A stretch of DNA of 63,578 bases from JBBTDV01 sp038042605 (GTDB lineage Bacteria; Bdellovibrionota; UBA1018), in NCBI GenBank assembly GCA_964358645.1, contig CAYHPW010000011.1, positions 1-63,578 on the forward strand. The letters run 5' to 3'. A program made the translations under genes and the position numbers. Positions 18,346-25,477 of this stretch are shown here, piece by piece. Every line of letters begins with the position of its first letter. The stretch's first letter is position 1. The notes beneath the pieces are model-generated. The model was not told where the DNA came from. It saw only the letters and a list, made by a program, of their open reading frames with translations, and did no database searches.

Positions 18346-18946
18346 TGATTACTCCCTCCGTTGCTAATTTCCCGCACGCGCACCTGCCGTTGTTCAGGTC
18401 CGCTCCACATTTAGTGCACATGCCTTTGCATGTTTTTTTACAAAGCGGTTGGAACGGCAGCTGCAACTGCAACTGCTCGCCCAAAACATCCGCCAGGTCA
18501 AGATGATCTTCAGATAAATAAGTGATGTCCAGGTCGTCATTCTCTGAAACAAGGTGATGAGATGCCTTTTGAACTTGTTTAGCTGGCCTGTGTTTAGCCA
18601 CGCCGTGGTTTTGGCCGGATGGCTTACCTGGGTGGTGCATAAAACCAACGCCAGCCATTGCGGGGTCCTTGCAGAAAAGAGCTGAGAACTCGGCGTCGCA
18701 ATTCATGAGGAAAGGTGTCGCGCACCTGCTGCATATGAGATTTAAGCTTGTATCGACATGGCCTGATAACATTACGACGTCATCTACTTTTCTGAGTGCT
18801 AAATGTAACCTTGTGCTTCTTGGTTTTGAGATGGCGTTAAACGACGCTTCGTCAGTTTTTTCAATGACGCTTTTCACCCAGCTTTCGTTTTCATCAAAAT
18901 CAAGGGGGATCTCTTCGTCCGTGATTTCGTGCAAATAAATCTTCAT
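18332..18946 (-). CDS. yceD: YceD/DUF177-family protein (L32-associated, large-subunit rRNA accumulation)
   Basis: 204 residues from the ATG at 18946 (MKIYLHEI); an ATG 18 bases upstream is possible. The family shows a CxxC pair (CSRCATPF) and a strongly conserved block DLADVLGEQLQLQLPFQPLC. Here the C-terminus adds a cysteine cluster (CKKTCKGMCTKCGADL, then CACG) that looks like a zinc knuckle. In other bacteria YceD is encoded next to rpmF and is needed for 23S rRNA accumulation. It is longer than E. coli YceD through a His/Gln-rich insert near residues 105-130. Confidence 0.88.
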   Translation of the reverse strand: MKIYLHEITDEEIPLDFDENESWVKSVIEKTDEASFNAISKPRSTRLHLALRKVDDVVMLSGHVDTSLNLICSRCATPFLMNCDAEFSALFCKDPAMAGVGFMHHPGKPSGQNHGVAKHRPAKQVQKASHHLVSENDDLDITYLSEDHLDLADVLGEQLQLQLPFQPLCKKTCKGMCTKCGADLNNGRCACGKLATEGVINGCS

Positions 18947-18985
18947 CAAATTTCCCGGTATCAAAAGTATTTAAAGTGATGGAGC

Positions 18986-20038
18986 TTAGTATTTTTCCCT
19001 TTTAACTTCAATACCATTCTGTGACGCCTTCCATGTCACTAATCGTTTGTTTAGTAAACGTTTGTCGGCGTTCAAGGCTATAAGTGGTGCAGTCGTGATG
19101 AATTTTAAGGTGGATTGCAACAATTTCCATGGAGGTGCGCCGGTCAGGGCCGCTTCCCGCATCAGCCAGCGCCGGTACATATTAGGTAGCAATGCCCCAC
19201 CTCCGGCAAGTGTGCCGTCGCGCAGGCGGCATGCTTCTTCAAGTTGATGCCACCCCTTTTGTGTTTGGGCTGCAGGCGCGGCATCAGAGACAAAGCAGAT
19301 AAGTCCTTTTGTCATGTGAAGGCGGCAAAGCCATCGGATAATGCTTTGAGAGACATGTATGCCGTCGGGGATGATTTCGATATGTATGCCTTGTCTTCCT
19401 ATCGCTGCTCCAAGAATGCCGGGATCCCTGTGGTGAAATCGCATCGCGTTCCATGCGTGGGTGACGCCGCTGATCCCAAGATCAAAAGCAAGACGTGCTT
19501 GGCTCTCAGTGGCAGCGCTATGGCCTAATGAAAGTGTGATGCCGTATTTTTTAGACCATTTTGCAAGCTTTTTGATATCACGTGCCGGGATAAGTTCAGC
19601 GGCCAGCGTGATGATTTTGAGAGTTCCTAGGCTGGCAGTCCATAGCATGTTTAGCTCGTCAAAATCGAATGGCCTTATTTGCCTGGCGGGATGGGCTCCT
19701 GCTAGGTTTTTGTTCAAGAAAGGCCCTTCTAAATGTATTCCAAGAGGTATCGCGCCTGGGGCGGATCCGGATCTTATCCATCTCCCGATCCGTGTTACAC
19801 TGCTGGTGAGCGAGTCAGCGTTTGTCGAGAGCGTGGTGGGGCAGAATGCTGAGACGCCATGTTCCCACAGCCGCATGGATAGCTCGTCAAATATTTCTGG
19901 TGATGCATTCATGATATCAATGCCGAAAGCGCCATGTATGTGCATGTCCACGGCGCCTATGGTTGTAAGCAGACCGGTATTTCCAGTTTTGCCCTTGACG
20001 GAGGTATTGCTGCGTGGCACGAACAAAGCGTAACACAA
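18986..20038 (-). CDS. nagA: N-acetylglucosamine-6-phosphate deacetylase, short form
   Basis: 350 residues. Amidohydrolase motifs of NagA are present in order: VDMHIHGAFG, GIHLEGPF, LGHSAA, THAWNAM and the catalytic Asp in FVSDAAP. It would release acetate from GlcNAc-6-phosphate, probably in cell-wall recycling. It is shorter than usual NagA (about 380): almost nothing precedes the HIHG motif and the end lacks the usual GxxxPGxxADLVV strand, so the small beta-sandwich domain seems reduced. The start is a TTG at 20038 and is uncertain. It lies 39 bases upstream of yceD on the same strand. Confidence 0.85.
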   Translation of the reverse strand: MCYALFVPRSNTSVKGKTGNTGLLTTIGAVDMHIHGAFGIDIMNASPEIFDELSMRLWEHGVSAFCPTTLSTNADSLTSSVTRIGRWIRSGSAPGAIPLGIHLEGPFLNKNLAGAHPARQIRPFDFDELNMLWTASLGTLKIITLAAELIPARDIKKLAKWSKKYGITLSLGHSAATESQARLAFDLGISGVTHAWNAMRFHHRDPGILGAAIGRQGIHIEIIPDGIHVSQSIIRWLCRLHMTKGLICFVSDAAPAAQTQKGWHQLEEACRLRDGTLAGGGALLPNMYRRWLMREAALTGAPPWKLLQSTLKFITTAPLIALNADKRLLNKRLVTWKASQNGIEVKREKY

Positions 20039-20044
20039 TACTTT

Positions 20045-20057
20045 GTGCCAATGGCAC
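20045..20057. promoter_or_regulatory. Perfect palindrome at the nagA start, possible operator
   Basis: GTGCCA, one central base, TGGCAC: two perfect 6-base arms 7 bases upstream of the proposed nagA start and in the divergent gap to the histone-like gene. The position and symmetry fit a repressor site. A sigma-54 reading was tested on both strands and does not fit the required -12 GC spacing. Function is inferred. Confidence 0.35.
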
Positions 20058-20166
20058 TTAATCCGTGCTGAGGCGTTAATTTTGTGCGGATGCAGAATTT
20101 TTTAATGGAAAGTGCTGATAGTGTAAAGTGAAAGCAATAATGCATTTGATTAAGGACAAGTTAAAG

Positions 20167-20925
20167 ATGGTAAAGAAGGCTATAAAAAAAGGTGGTAATA
20201 AGCCGGCTAAAAAAGAAGCCAAGAAATCGCATAAACCGCCAGCTGATGACATACGACGGATGACTTTAAAACATGCGGTAAATCATGCTGAGGCTAAAAA
20301 AGATTCAGCCAAGAAACCACAAATTAAAGCAAAGCAGCCGTTTGTCCCGAAGCCGCCAGCAAAGGCTCACGAAAATAGTGCTAAGCATGGCAAAAGTCCC
20401 GCTCACGTTGTTCATACGAAGCATGTAGCTCATGAGAAGCATGCAGACCATGCAAAGCCTGCGGTAGGGGCAAAGACAAGAAAGCCACGTGGCGCTTCGA
20501 TTAATCCAGGTAATCTCGGTAATCTAAGAAGGGCTTCAGGAGCAGTTAAAGCGTCAAAGCAAGCAGCTCTGGCAGCAGATATCGCGGAAACCGTTTGCCG
20601 TGAGGTTGCGTGTGAAGGACTCGCCACCACCGCCGGCTATTGCCGCCTTCACTACATAAAAAACTGGAAAAAAATAAAGCGCAAGGAACTCATCCTCAAA
20701 GAAAAGAAATTAAACCAATACATAGAGGAACTCGTATCCAAGTACCCGGATAAGTACATTGATGCGATAAGGCAGGATCTAACGAATGACAAGGACTTCG
20801 CTAAAGTGATACATGATCTAGATCTTGATGCATCGATGGATGATTTTGATATGGAAGGCGAGCCAGCCGATTCGATCATCGATAATATCAAAAGGGATTT
20901 TGATGACGACGGTGATGGGTTTTAG
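20167..20925 (+). CDS. Histone-H1-like basic protein with C-terminal Cys/His motif and acidic tail
   Basis: 252 residues. The first 130 are very rich in Lys, Ala, Pro and His (KKAIKKGGNKPAKKEAKK, repeated KHVAHEKHADHAK), like bacterial H1-like nucleoid proteins. Then comes a distinct domain with C144-x4-C149-x9-C159-x2-H162 (GYCRLHYIKNW), a basic helix KKIKRKELILKEKKL, and an acidic end DFDDDGDG. The Cys/His set could bind zinc. I choose the ATG at 20167, which has AAGGA upstream; a GTG at 20128 would add 13 residues. A nucleoid or RNA-binding role is inferred from composition. The family is not recognised by name. Confidence 0.75.
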   Translation: MVKKAIKKGGNKPAKKEAKKSHKPPADDIRRMTLKHAVNHAEAKKDSAKKPQIKAKQPFVPKPPAKAHENSAKHGKSPAHVVHTKHVAHEKHADHAKPAVGAKTRKPRGASINPGNLGNLRRASGAVKASKQAALAADIAETVCREVACEGLATTAGYCRLHYIKNWKKIKRKELILKEKKLNQYIEELVSKYPDKYIDAIRQDLTNDKDFAKVIHDLDLDASMDDFDMEGEPADSIIDNIKRDFDDDGDGF

Positions 20926-21280
20926 TTACTCACTGCCACCCTTTAAGGAATCTCAAGTCTCGTTTCAAAAAACTCTCCAACAACTAAGAGAGTACTAACT
21001 AAAAACCGTAAAGATCCAACTATACTGGCGGGATAATCAAGCACTTTGAACTCACTTATGAGACTTGCTGGAAGGCTCAGTTTGTGATTTGGAACTCTTC
21101 ATTAGATGCGGCACTTTTAAAGAATATCGAACGCGATGGAATGCGGTTGTTATAATCTTTCCTGAAATCGTCTATGGGATGGCGGGATCGTTTGCTGTCA
21201 TAGATCAGATAGTCTTCTTTTTTAATGTGGCTGACTGATATTGGTCCAAGAATAGCTCGACGGCTTGGACGACTAACTGC
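20926..21280. other. Intergenic region holding gene debris and a weak hairpin
   Basis: 355 bases without an intact gene. It starts with a possible hairpin (ACTCTC and GAGAGT around a 10-base loop, 20972-20993) after the histone-like gene, then contains the HEPN/MNT remnant described separately. From 21156 to 21280 no coding signal could be recognised with confidence. One minus-strand frame is open for 67 codons across 21090-21295 but has no usual start codon. Confidence 0.5.
21012..21155 (+). pseudogene. Remnant of a HEPN/MNT locus (internal deletion joining HEPN helix to MNT tail)
   Basis: One open frame reads IIKHFELTYETCWK, matching the conserved FExxxELxWK helix of HI0074-like HEPN proteins (compare AFEFTHELAWN at 9.3 kb). 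It continues directly into IWNSSLDAALLKNIERDGMRLL and a stop, matching the end of MNT proteins (compare KIENSDLIDHIQRVGVEL ending the gene at 9862). No start codon or active-site motif of either protein remains. The simplest reading is a deletion that fused the front part of one gene to the end of the other. Confidence 0.6.
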
Positions 21281-21679
21281 TTAAAGTGTCAGCTCCTCGA
21301 GTTCAATTGATGTGCTCACCGTCTGTGAGGTGGCGCAATCATCAGGTGAAGTGCAGAAGTTAAGATCGAAGCTCGAAGTTTTGGTTTCATAGTTGCTGTA
21401 GCTGACGGTGTAATAGCATGTCCGCTGCTCTGGTTCCGCGATGAACGTGGTTTTCCACTTTCCAGCGCTATCGGTAGTGAAAGAGCACGACGTTGAGCTG
21501 CTTGAAAGCATACAGCAGTGCTTGTCGCTTATTTCGATTGTTGCCCCATATATCGGAGTACCGCTGTTTGAAAGCACAGAGCCGCTAACTGTAACTAGCG
21601 CGTTGGTGCCGCTTCCGTTCCCGCAGGAAAGCGAGCATGCAGCCAACAGCAAACAGGATAGTTTTTTTATTAAAACCAT
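21281..21679 (-). CDS. Lipoprotein with carboxypeptidase-regulatory-like (Ig-like) domain
   Basis: 132 residues from the ATG at 21679, which has GGAG at 8 bases and overlaps the previous gene's stop by 10 bases. A lipoprotein signal (IKKLSCLLLAACSLSC) has its lipobox Cys before GNGSG. The rest reads VSGSVLSNSGTPIYGATIEI, the start of a carboxypeptidase regulatory-like fold, with several Cys that may form disulfides (CCML, SCSF, TCYY, NFCTSPDDC). It is the third gene of an outer-membrane operon with the TolC-like protein. Specific function is unknown. Confidence 0.7.
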   Translation of the reverse strand: MVLIKKLSCLLLAACSLSCGNGSGTNALVTVSGSVLSNSGTPIYGATIEISDKHCCMLSSSSTSCSFTTDSAGKWKTTFIAEPEQRTCYYTVSYSNYETKTSSFDLNFCTSPDDCATSQTVSTSIELEELTL

Positions 21680-22344
21680 ACAGCAGCTCCGATCGCATAA
21701 TTCAGCCACGACACCGGCAGCCTGCCAAGCGGGCCGGATTCCGCGGAATGATTTTGTATGGTGCCAGCTCTATATCCAAGTGATGTTGTTATTGACCACG
21801 AGTTATTAGCGCCTAGGTAATAGATCAAATATGCATCCGATGAGATGTAGTAGCCGCTGAAATTAACTGAGTTTGAGTCGTCAGTGAATGAAGCGTAGCC
21901 AATACCAACGCGTGCTTTTTGCGCTAACCTTGGCAGTGTATTTACGAATAACCTGCCGGTAATCGACAGGCCTGGCTCCAATGCTGTGAACATCCATGGG
22001 TCAGAGGTGCGTCTTTGCCTGTTTTGCTCTGATGACGTATCGTCTTTTGATGCGTACCCAGTTGTTGAAAGATCAGACGGACTTGGTTGAACGGCAATCG
22101 AGCCGTACTTGGTGCCTGCGGTAAGGAATTTTAAATCCATGCCTATGAGCTTCCATTTGTAGCCAAACTCTAAAGAAGCACCATTCATTTTGAAAAGATT
22201 CGACGACGTCAGATACGCTGCTGAGAACCACATTGACGATGTTGACGTTGATTTATTGGTAGGTGAGGTGGTTAGTGCCCCATTGGCTTGACTTGCATAT
22301 AATATAAATATCAGAAAAATAAAAAACATCGTTTTACGCATCAA
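21670..22344 (-). CDS. Probable outer-membrane beta-barrel protein, unknown
   Basis: 224 residues with a signal peptide ending near ASQANGA. The remainder alternates polar and hydrophobic residues with aromatic girdle positions (WFSAAYLTSSN, LIYYLGANNSWSITTSLGYRAG) and ends in aromatic Phe (GAAVWF), the usual mark of outer-membrane barrels. Its start overlaps the TolC-like stop by 4 bases. No family name can be given. Confidence 0.65.
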   Translation of the reverse strand: MMRKTMFFIFLIFILYASQANGALTTSPTNKSTSTSSMWFSAAYLTSSNLFKMNGASLEFGYKWKLIGMDLKFLTAGTKYGSIAVQPSPSDLSTTGYASKDDTSSEQNRQRRTSDPWMFTALEPGLSITGRLFVNTLPRLAQKARVGIGYASFTDDSNSVNFSGYYISSDAYLIYYLGANNSWSITTSLGYRAGTIQNHSAESGPLGRLPVSWLNYAIGAAVWF

Positions 22345-23768
22345 TATGGGTCTCCTGGTATTTGGTCCATCCCTATTGTCTGGGCCAGTGTCAGCTTATT
22401 GGTGAGGTGGTTTAAAATAGCTTCTGCAAGGTCAATCTCGCTTTCTCTCGCTTGCTTGATGGCGTCTTTGAGCTCAAGCCTCGGCACAGAATTGCTTGAT
22501 AGCTGGGAAAATAATTCGTCTAGTAACGAGACCGAACTCTCCATGGCTTTTTTGGTATTTGATATCGTGGATTCACCCTCTTTTATTGTGAATACAAGCT
22601 GGTTCACCACAGCATGGTCGCGCGATAGAGTGTCTCGGTAACTGACCTCGCTTTGGTCGCGCTCGACGACAGCTTGCTCGATAGTGTTTTTATCAAACAG
22701 CCCCCCAGGGCCGATGATCGGCAATGTTAATGTGATTGCGGTGCTGACATCTAGATTAACGTTCCCGGAACTTCCTGAGTTGATGTCGCTTCGCGTGCCG
22801 TAGTAGCCGTTTGAGTAACTTATATTTATCCCGCTGAATGAGACTTTGGGTAGCGGTAGGCGATTTTTTTCAGCCAATTCAACGGCCAGTTCTTTTTTCT
22901 TGAGATCAGTTTTTGCCGTTTTGATTGAAGGGGATGATTCAGAGTATATTTTTACCGCCTCCTGTGATGTCAGCTTTAATGGCGTGAAGACTATTTTTTC
23001 CTCGATCATGTATTCCTGACCTACAGGATCACCGAGCAAGTAGTTTAGTGTCCATAGCGAGCCTTTGGCCGAAATCTCTTTTTTCGCTAGCTCATTGCGC
23101 GCATTCAAGAGGTCCACGGTGGAAGACGACAGGTCCTGTTCTGTGGCTTTCTTAAGCTTTACCCTGGATTTAATTAACTCGACGATTGCTTCGGCTATGT
23201 CCACAGACCGCTTGGCTGTTTCCAGGCGGTCCAGAGCCGTTTTGTGAGCAAAAAACTGCTTGATGACATCAAACCTGACTGTACGGGTGCTTTCGTGGAA
23301 TGCCTCCTTAGCGCGTAGCCAATCGAGCTGGGCTTGTTCGTAAGTAAGCCAGTCGCGCCAGAAATTAAACAATGTGTAGCTTGCAAGGCTCAAAGTCAGC
23401 GTGGATGCTGGATACCCGTGATTATTGTTAATGTCACCGGTGTCGCGCGATATTTTTGAAGGTATGTTTGCCACGGTATAATTTGATGGGGCGTTTAAAT
23501 TCAGACTGACTGAAGGCATGAACATCGTATTCCATGAGCGGTCGTGGGTAAGTTCAGCTAGCCGCAATGTAAGCCTCTGTGACTGTATGGTGTAATTATT
23601 ATCCAAGGCTTTTTTAATTGCCGCATTAAGCGTCAGTAGTGTGATGTTGCTGTTTGAGCTGATCTTGCGTGTGGTTTTTTTTGTCGGGCCAGCCCCCATA
23701 GTAATGAATAAGAGGGCGCATATGATGGGCAGAGTGCGAAACTTCTTGCCCTGAGTTGAGTCACGCAT
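22341..23768 (-). CDS. TolC-family outer-membrane efflux protein
   Basis: 475 residues with an N-terminal signal (LPIICALLFITMGAG). It has the two-repeat TolC/OEP pattern: LTLNAAIKKALDNNYTIQSQ opens the first repeat, followed by long coiled helices, and LTSQEAVKIYSESSPSI begins the second. TolC proteins form the outer-membrane channel of tripartite exporters. No inner-membrane pump or adaptor lies nearby, so it must pair with products of other loci or serve the two proteins encoded downstream. Confidence 0.82.
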   Translation of the reverse strand: MRDSTQGKKFRTLPIICALLFITMGAGPTKKTTRKISSNSNITLLTLNAAIKKALDNNYTIQSQRLTLRLAELTHDRSWNTMFMPSVSLNLNAPSNYTVANIPSKISRDTGDINNNHGYPASTLTLSLASYTLFNFWRDWLTYEQAQLDWLRAKEAFHESTRTVRFDVIKQFFAHKTALDRLETAKRSVDIAEAIVELIKSRVKLKKATEQDLSSSTVDLLNARNELAKKEISAKGSLWTLNYLLGDPVGQEYMIEEKIVFTPLKLTSQEAVKIYSESSPSIKTAKTDLKKKELAVELAEKNRLPLPKVSFSGINISYSNGYYGTRSDINSGSSGNVNLDVSTAITLTLPIIGPGGLFDKNTIEQAVVERDQSEVSYRDTLSRDHAVVNQLVFTIKEGESTISNTKKAMESSVSLLDELFSQLSSNSVPRLELKDAIKQARESEIDLAEAILNHLTNKLTLAQTIGMDQIPGDPY

Positions 23769-23797
23769 TTATATTTATTTTAGTGTTAACCGTTAAA

Positions 23798-24130
23798 ATG
23801 AGAAATCGGCTGAATTTGCCTAGTGCGGTCCTGATCTTCGCTGTTATCGCGGGATTGTGGTGCCAGTGGTCGTATGCGGCCAATTGTGATGATTGCAGAG
23901 AGTATTTTCTGCAAGAAAAAAAACATATCGTAAGCGATCTCATGCATAAGGATCTGCTGGCGCGTAACAAGGCATATCTTGAAAAAATCTACTTGAAGGA
24001 TAGTTCAAAGGCTATTAAGGCAAAGTCCAATATCCTTGTCATAACCATACGTATTGAAACCAATAAAAACAATCTGGAGAGCTTGCGTAATCAGATTGAG
24101 TCGAAAGGGTGTGGAAAATGCGAGAGATAG
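23798..24130 (+). CDS. Small exported protein with two CxxC motifs, unknown
   Basis: 110 residues from the ATG at 23798. A signal peptide ends near WSYAA. The mature part starts with NCDDCREYF and ends with GCGKCER, so two CxxC pairs bracket a charged helical region (LARNKAYLEKIYLKDSS, NNLESLRNQIE). The pairs could bind a metal, form disulfides, or bring the helices into a hairpin. Its 3' end overlaps the HAMP gene, so the two are likely made together. It is divergent from the TolC-like gene with only 29 bases between starts. Confidence 0.65.
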   Translation: MRNRLNLPSAVLIFAVIAGLWCQWSYAANCDDCREYFLQEKKHIVSDLMHKDLLARNKAYLEKIYLKDSSKAIKAKSNILVITIRIETNKNNLESLRNQIESKGCGKCER

Positions 24131-24582
24131 ACACTAAACCGCAGAATCGGCGTAGTATATCAAATTGGCTTATCAATCCAAGGTACCAGTTGAAGTATAT
24201 CTTCTGGCTCACGACCACTGGTTTGGTACTTACAGCGCTCAATGCAATTGTTTTTTATTTCTACGTTAGTGAGAATTATAGCATTCTTGTTGATCTTTCA
24301 CCGATGACCGAAGAGGCCAAGCTGCAGCTTTACAGCGAGTTAAGGCAGATTGTTGTGATGCTTTCTGCGATATCAGCCATGTTTTTGACGGTGGTCGGGA
24401 TTATAGGTGTTGTGTTCTCGCATCGTACCGCTGGGCCGCTTTACCACTTTAAAAAGATATTCGGTCTTATCAGGGAGGGTCGGACGGATATGAGGGTTCG
24501 CCTAAGGCCGAATGATGATTTTCAGGATGTGGCTTCGTCATTCAACGAGATGATGGATTCTCTTGAAACAAAGATGAAGTGA
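24118..24582 (+). CDS. Membrane protein with HAMP domain and no output domain
   Basis: 154 residues from the ATG at 24118. Two transmembrane segments (FWLTTTGLVLTALNAIVFYF and MLSAISAMFLTVVGIIGVVF) enclose a short outer loop of about 40 residues. The second runs into a HAMP domain (HRTAGPLYHFKKIFGLIREG to DDFQDVASSFNEMMDSLE). The protein stops there: no kinase, cyclase or chemotaxis domain. It overlaps the CxxC protein gene by 13 bases. It may pass a signal to a separate partner or be a structural membrane protein (inference). Confidence 0.78.
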   Translation: MREIDTKPQNRRSISNWLINPRYQLKYIFWLTTTGLVLTALNAIVFYFYVSENYSILVDLSPMTEEAKLQLYSELRQIVVMLSAISAMFLTVVGIIGVVFSHRTAGPLYHFKKIFGLIREGRTDMRVRLRPNDDFQDVASSFNEMMDSLETKMK

Positions 24583-24632
24583 TTTATCATTAATCAATGT
24601 GCCAAATAATTGTTTAAATAGGAGGTAATATC

Positions 24633-24911
24633 ATGAAAAAAATGTTTGTTATCAGTTTGTCATTGATGCTTATAAGTGGCTTGTTCGCAGTGGAGAGTTT
24701 TGCTGTTAATTGTAAACCTCATACTGTGCGTGTAAAGACACAAGATCGTCATCACCACTTAAGTGGTAACGAGATTTGTAGTAGAGAAGGGAAAAAATGT
24801 AATGGCAATAATGCCATCAAATGGGCTTCGTACGGTGAAGGTACTAACAGTTGTTCTCAAAAACCGAACAAAACAAATAAGATGAAGATCATAGCAGCAT
24901 GCTGTGAATGA
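24633..24911 (+). CDS. Small secreted cysteine-rich protein, unknown
   Basis: 92 residues with a strong ribosome-binding site (AGGAGG, 24621-24626). A clear signal peptide MKKMFVISLSLMLISGLFA ends near SFAVNC. The mature part of about 68 residues has six Cys, including a final CC pair, and a HHH cluster, so it is likely stabilised by disulfides. No family recognised. It stands alone after the HAMP gene and is followed by a good hairpin. Confidence 0.72.
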   Translation: MKKMFVISLSLMLISGLFAVESFAVNCKPHTVRVKTQDRHHHLSGNEICSREGKKCNGNNAIKWASYGEGTNSCSQKPNKTNKMKIIAACCE

Positions 24912-24915
24912 CAGG

Positions 24916-24940
24916 AAGCTAGAGAGTTACTCTATAGCTT
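24916..24940. terminator. Bidirectional terminator-like hairpin
   Basis: AAGCTAGAGAGT and ACTCTATAGCTT form a 12-base stem with one mismatch around a single T, filling the 30-base gap between two convergent genes (stops at 24911 and 24942). There is no long T-run on either side, so termination strength is uncertain, but position and stem are what a shared terminator needs. Confidence 0.55.
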
Positions 24941-24941
24941 A

Positions 24942-25466
24942 TTAAACCCCCGGATCGCTTTTCTTAAGCCACTCATCGGCCTCTTTGTCTAGGCTGGGGT
25001 TTGTCTTGTCTATCTTGACGTAGATTTTGCGCTTGTCTATTTCAATCTCGGTCCAGTTGAATGGGACGTCTTCTAGCGCTGAGAGTGATTCGCTGGCAAA
25101 CTGCGTGATTTTCTCAGGTGATAGAAGACCAATGTACACGCTACCGATGGCGTCCACGCAAGAGCTAAGAAGGTCTTCGGCTGATGGAGCGCTAGCCTTT
25201 GGGTCGAAATCTGAACTTGCGTATATGGTTGTCGCTGCCAGATGGCCTTTGGCAACCAGTGACACGCTTATAATTATCTCATCAGGATAAATCTCACCGT
25301 GTGTCTCGAAGTGTGACGGAGTGGCCTTTTGGGAAGAATATTCTTTAAGCCCATGATCAAAATTTTTTTCGAACACGTCGGCCACCATTTTTAGGTAATC
25401 AGGTGGTAATTTGCTTGGGAGTGGTGGTTTTGAAATTGACTGGTTAATTGGTTTTCGCTTTTCCAT
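24942..25466 (-). CDS. Conserved hypothetical protein, unknown
   Basis: 174 residues, no signal peptide or membrane segment. A proline-rich start (SKPPLPSKLPPDYLKMV) is followed by an alpha/beta domain with DEIIISVSLVAKG and LEDVPFNWTEIEIDKRKIYVKIDK, and a charged end. The pattern looks like a compact cytoplasmic domain, but I recognise no family. It begins 11 bases after the htrA stop on the same strand and is probably co-transcribed with it. Confidence 0.65.
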   Translation of the reverse strand: MEKRKPINQSISKPPLPSKLPPDYLKMVADVFEKNFDHGLKEYSSQKATPSHFETHGEIYPDEIIISVSLVAKGHLAATTIYASSDFDPKASAPSAEDLLSSCVDAIGSVYIGLLSPEKITQFASESLSALEDVPFNWTEIEIDKRKIYVKIDKTNPSLDKEADEWLKKSDPGV

Positions 25467-25477
25467 TTACAAGCCCC

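Noticed and set aside
19461..20033. 190-codon plus-strand open frame across nagA
   Set aside because: It is antisense to a clear nagA with all catalytic motifs; composition is that of a shadow frame.
20045..20070. Sigma-54 promoter suggested by TGGCAC
   Set aside because: The GC element expected 10 bases after GG is not at the right distance on either strand.
21090..21295. Minus-strand frame of 67 codons (contains YDSKRSRHPIDDFRKDYNN)
   Set aside because: No start codon, overlaps the HEPN/MNT remnant, and no family recognised. Kept only as a note.
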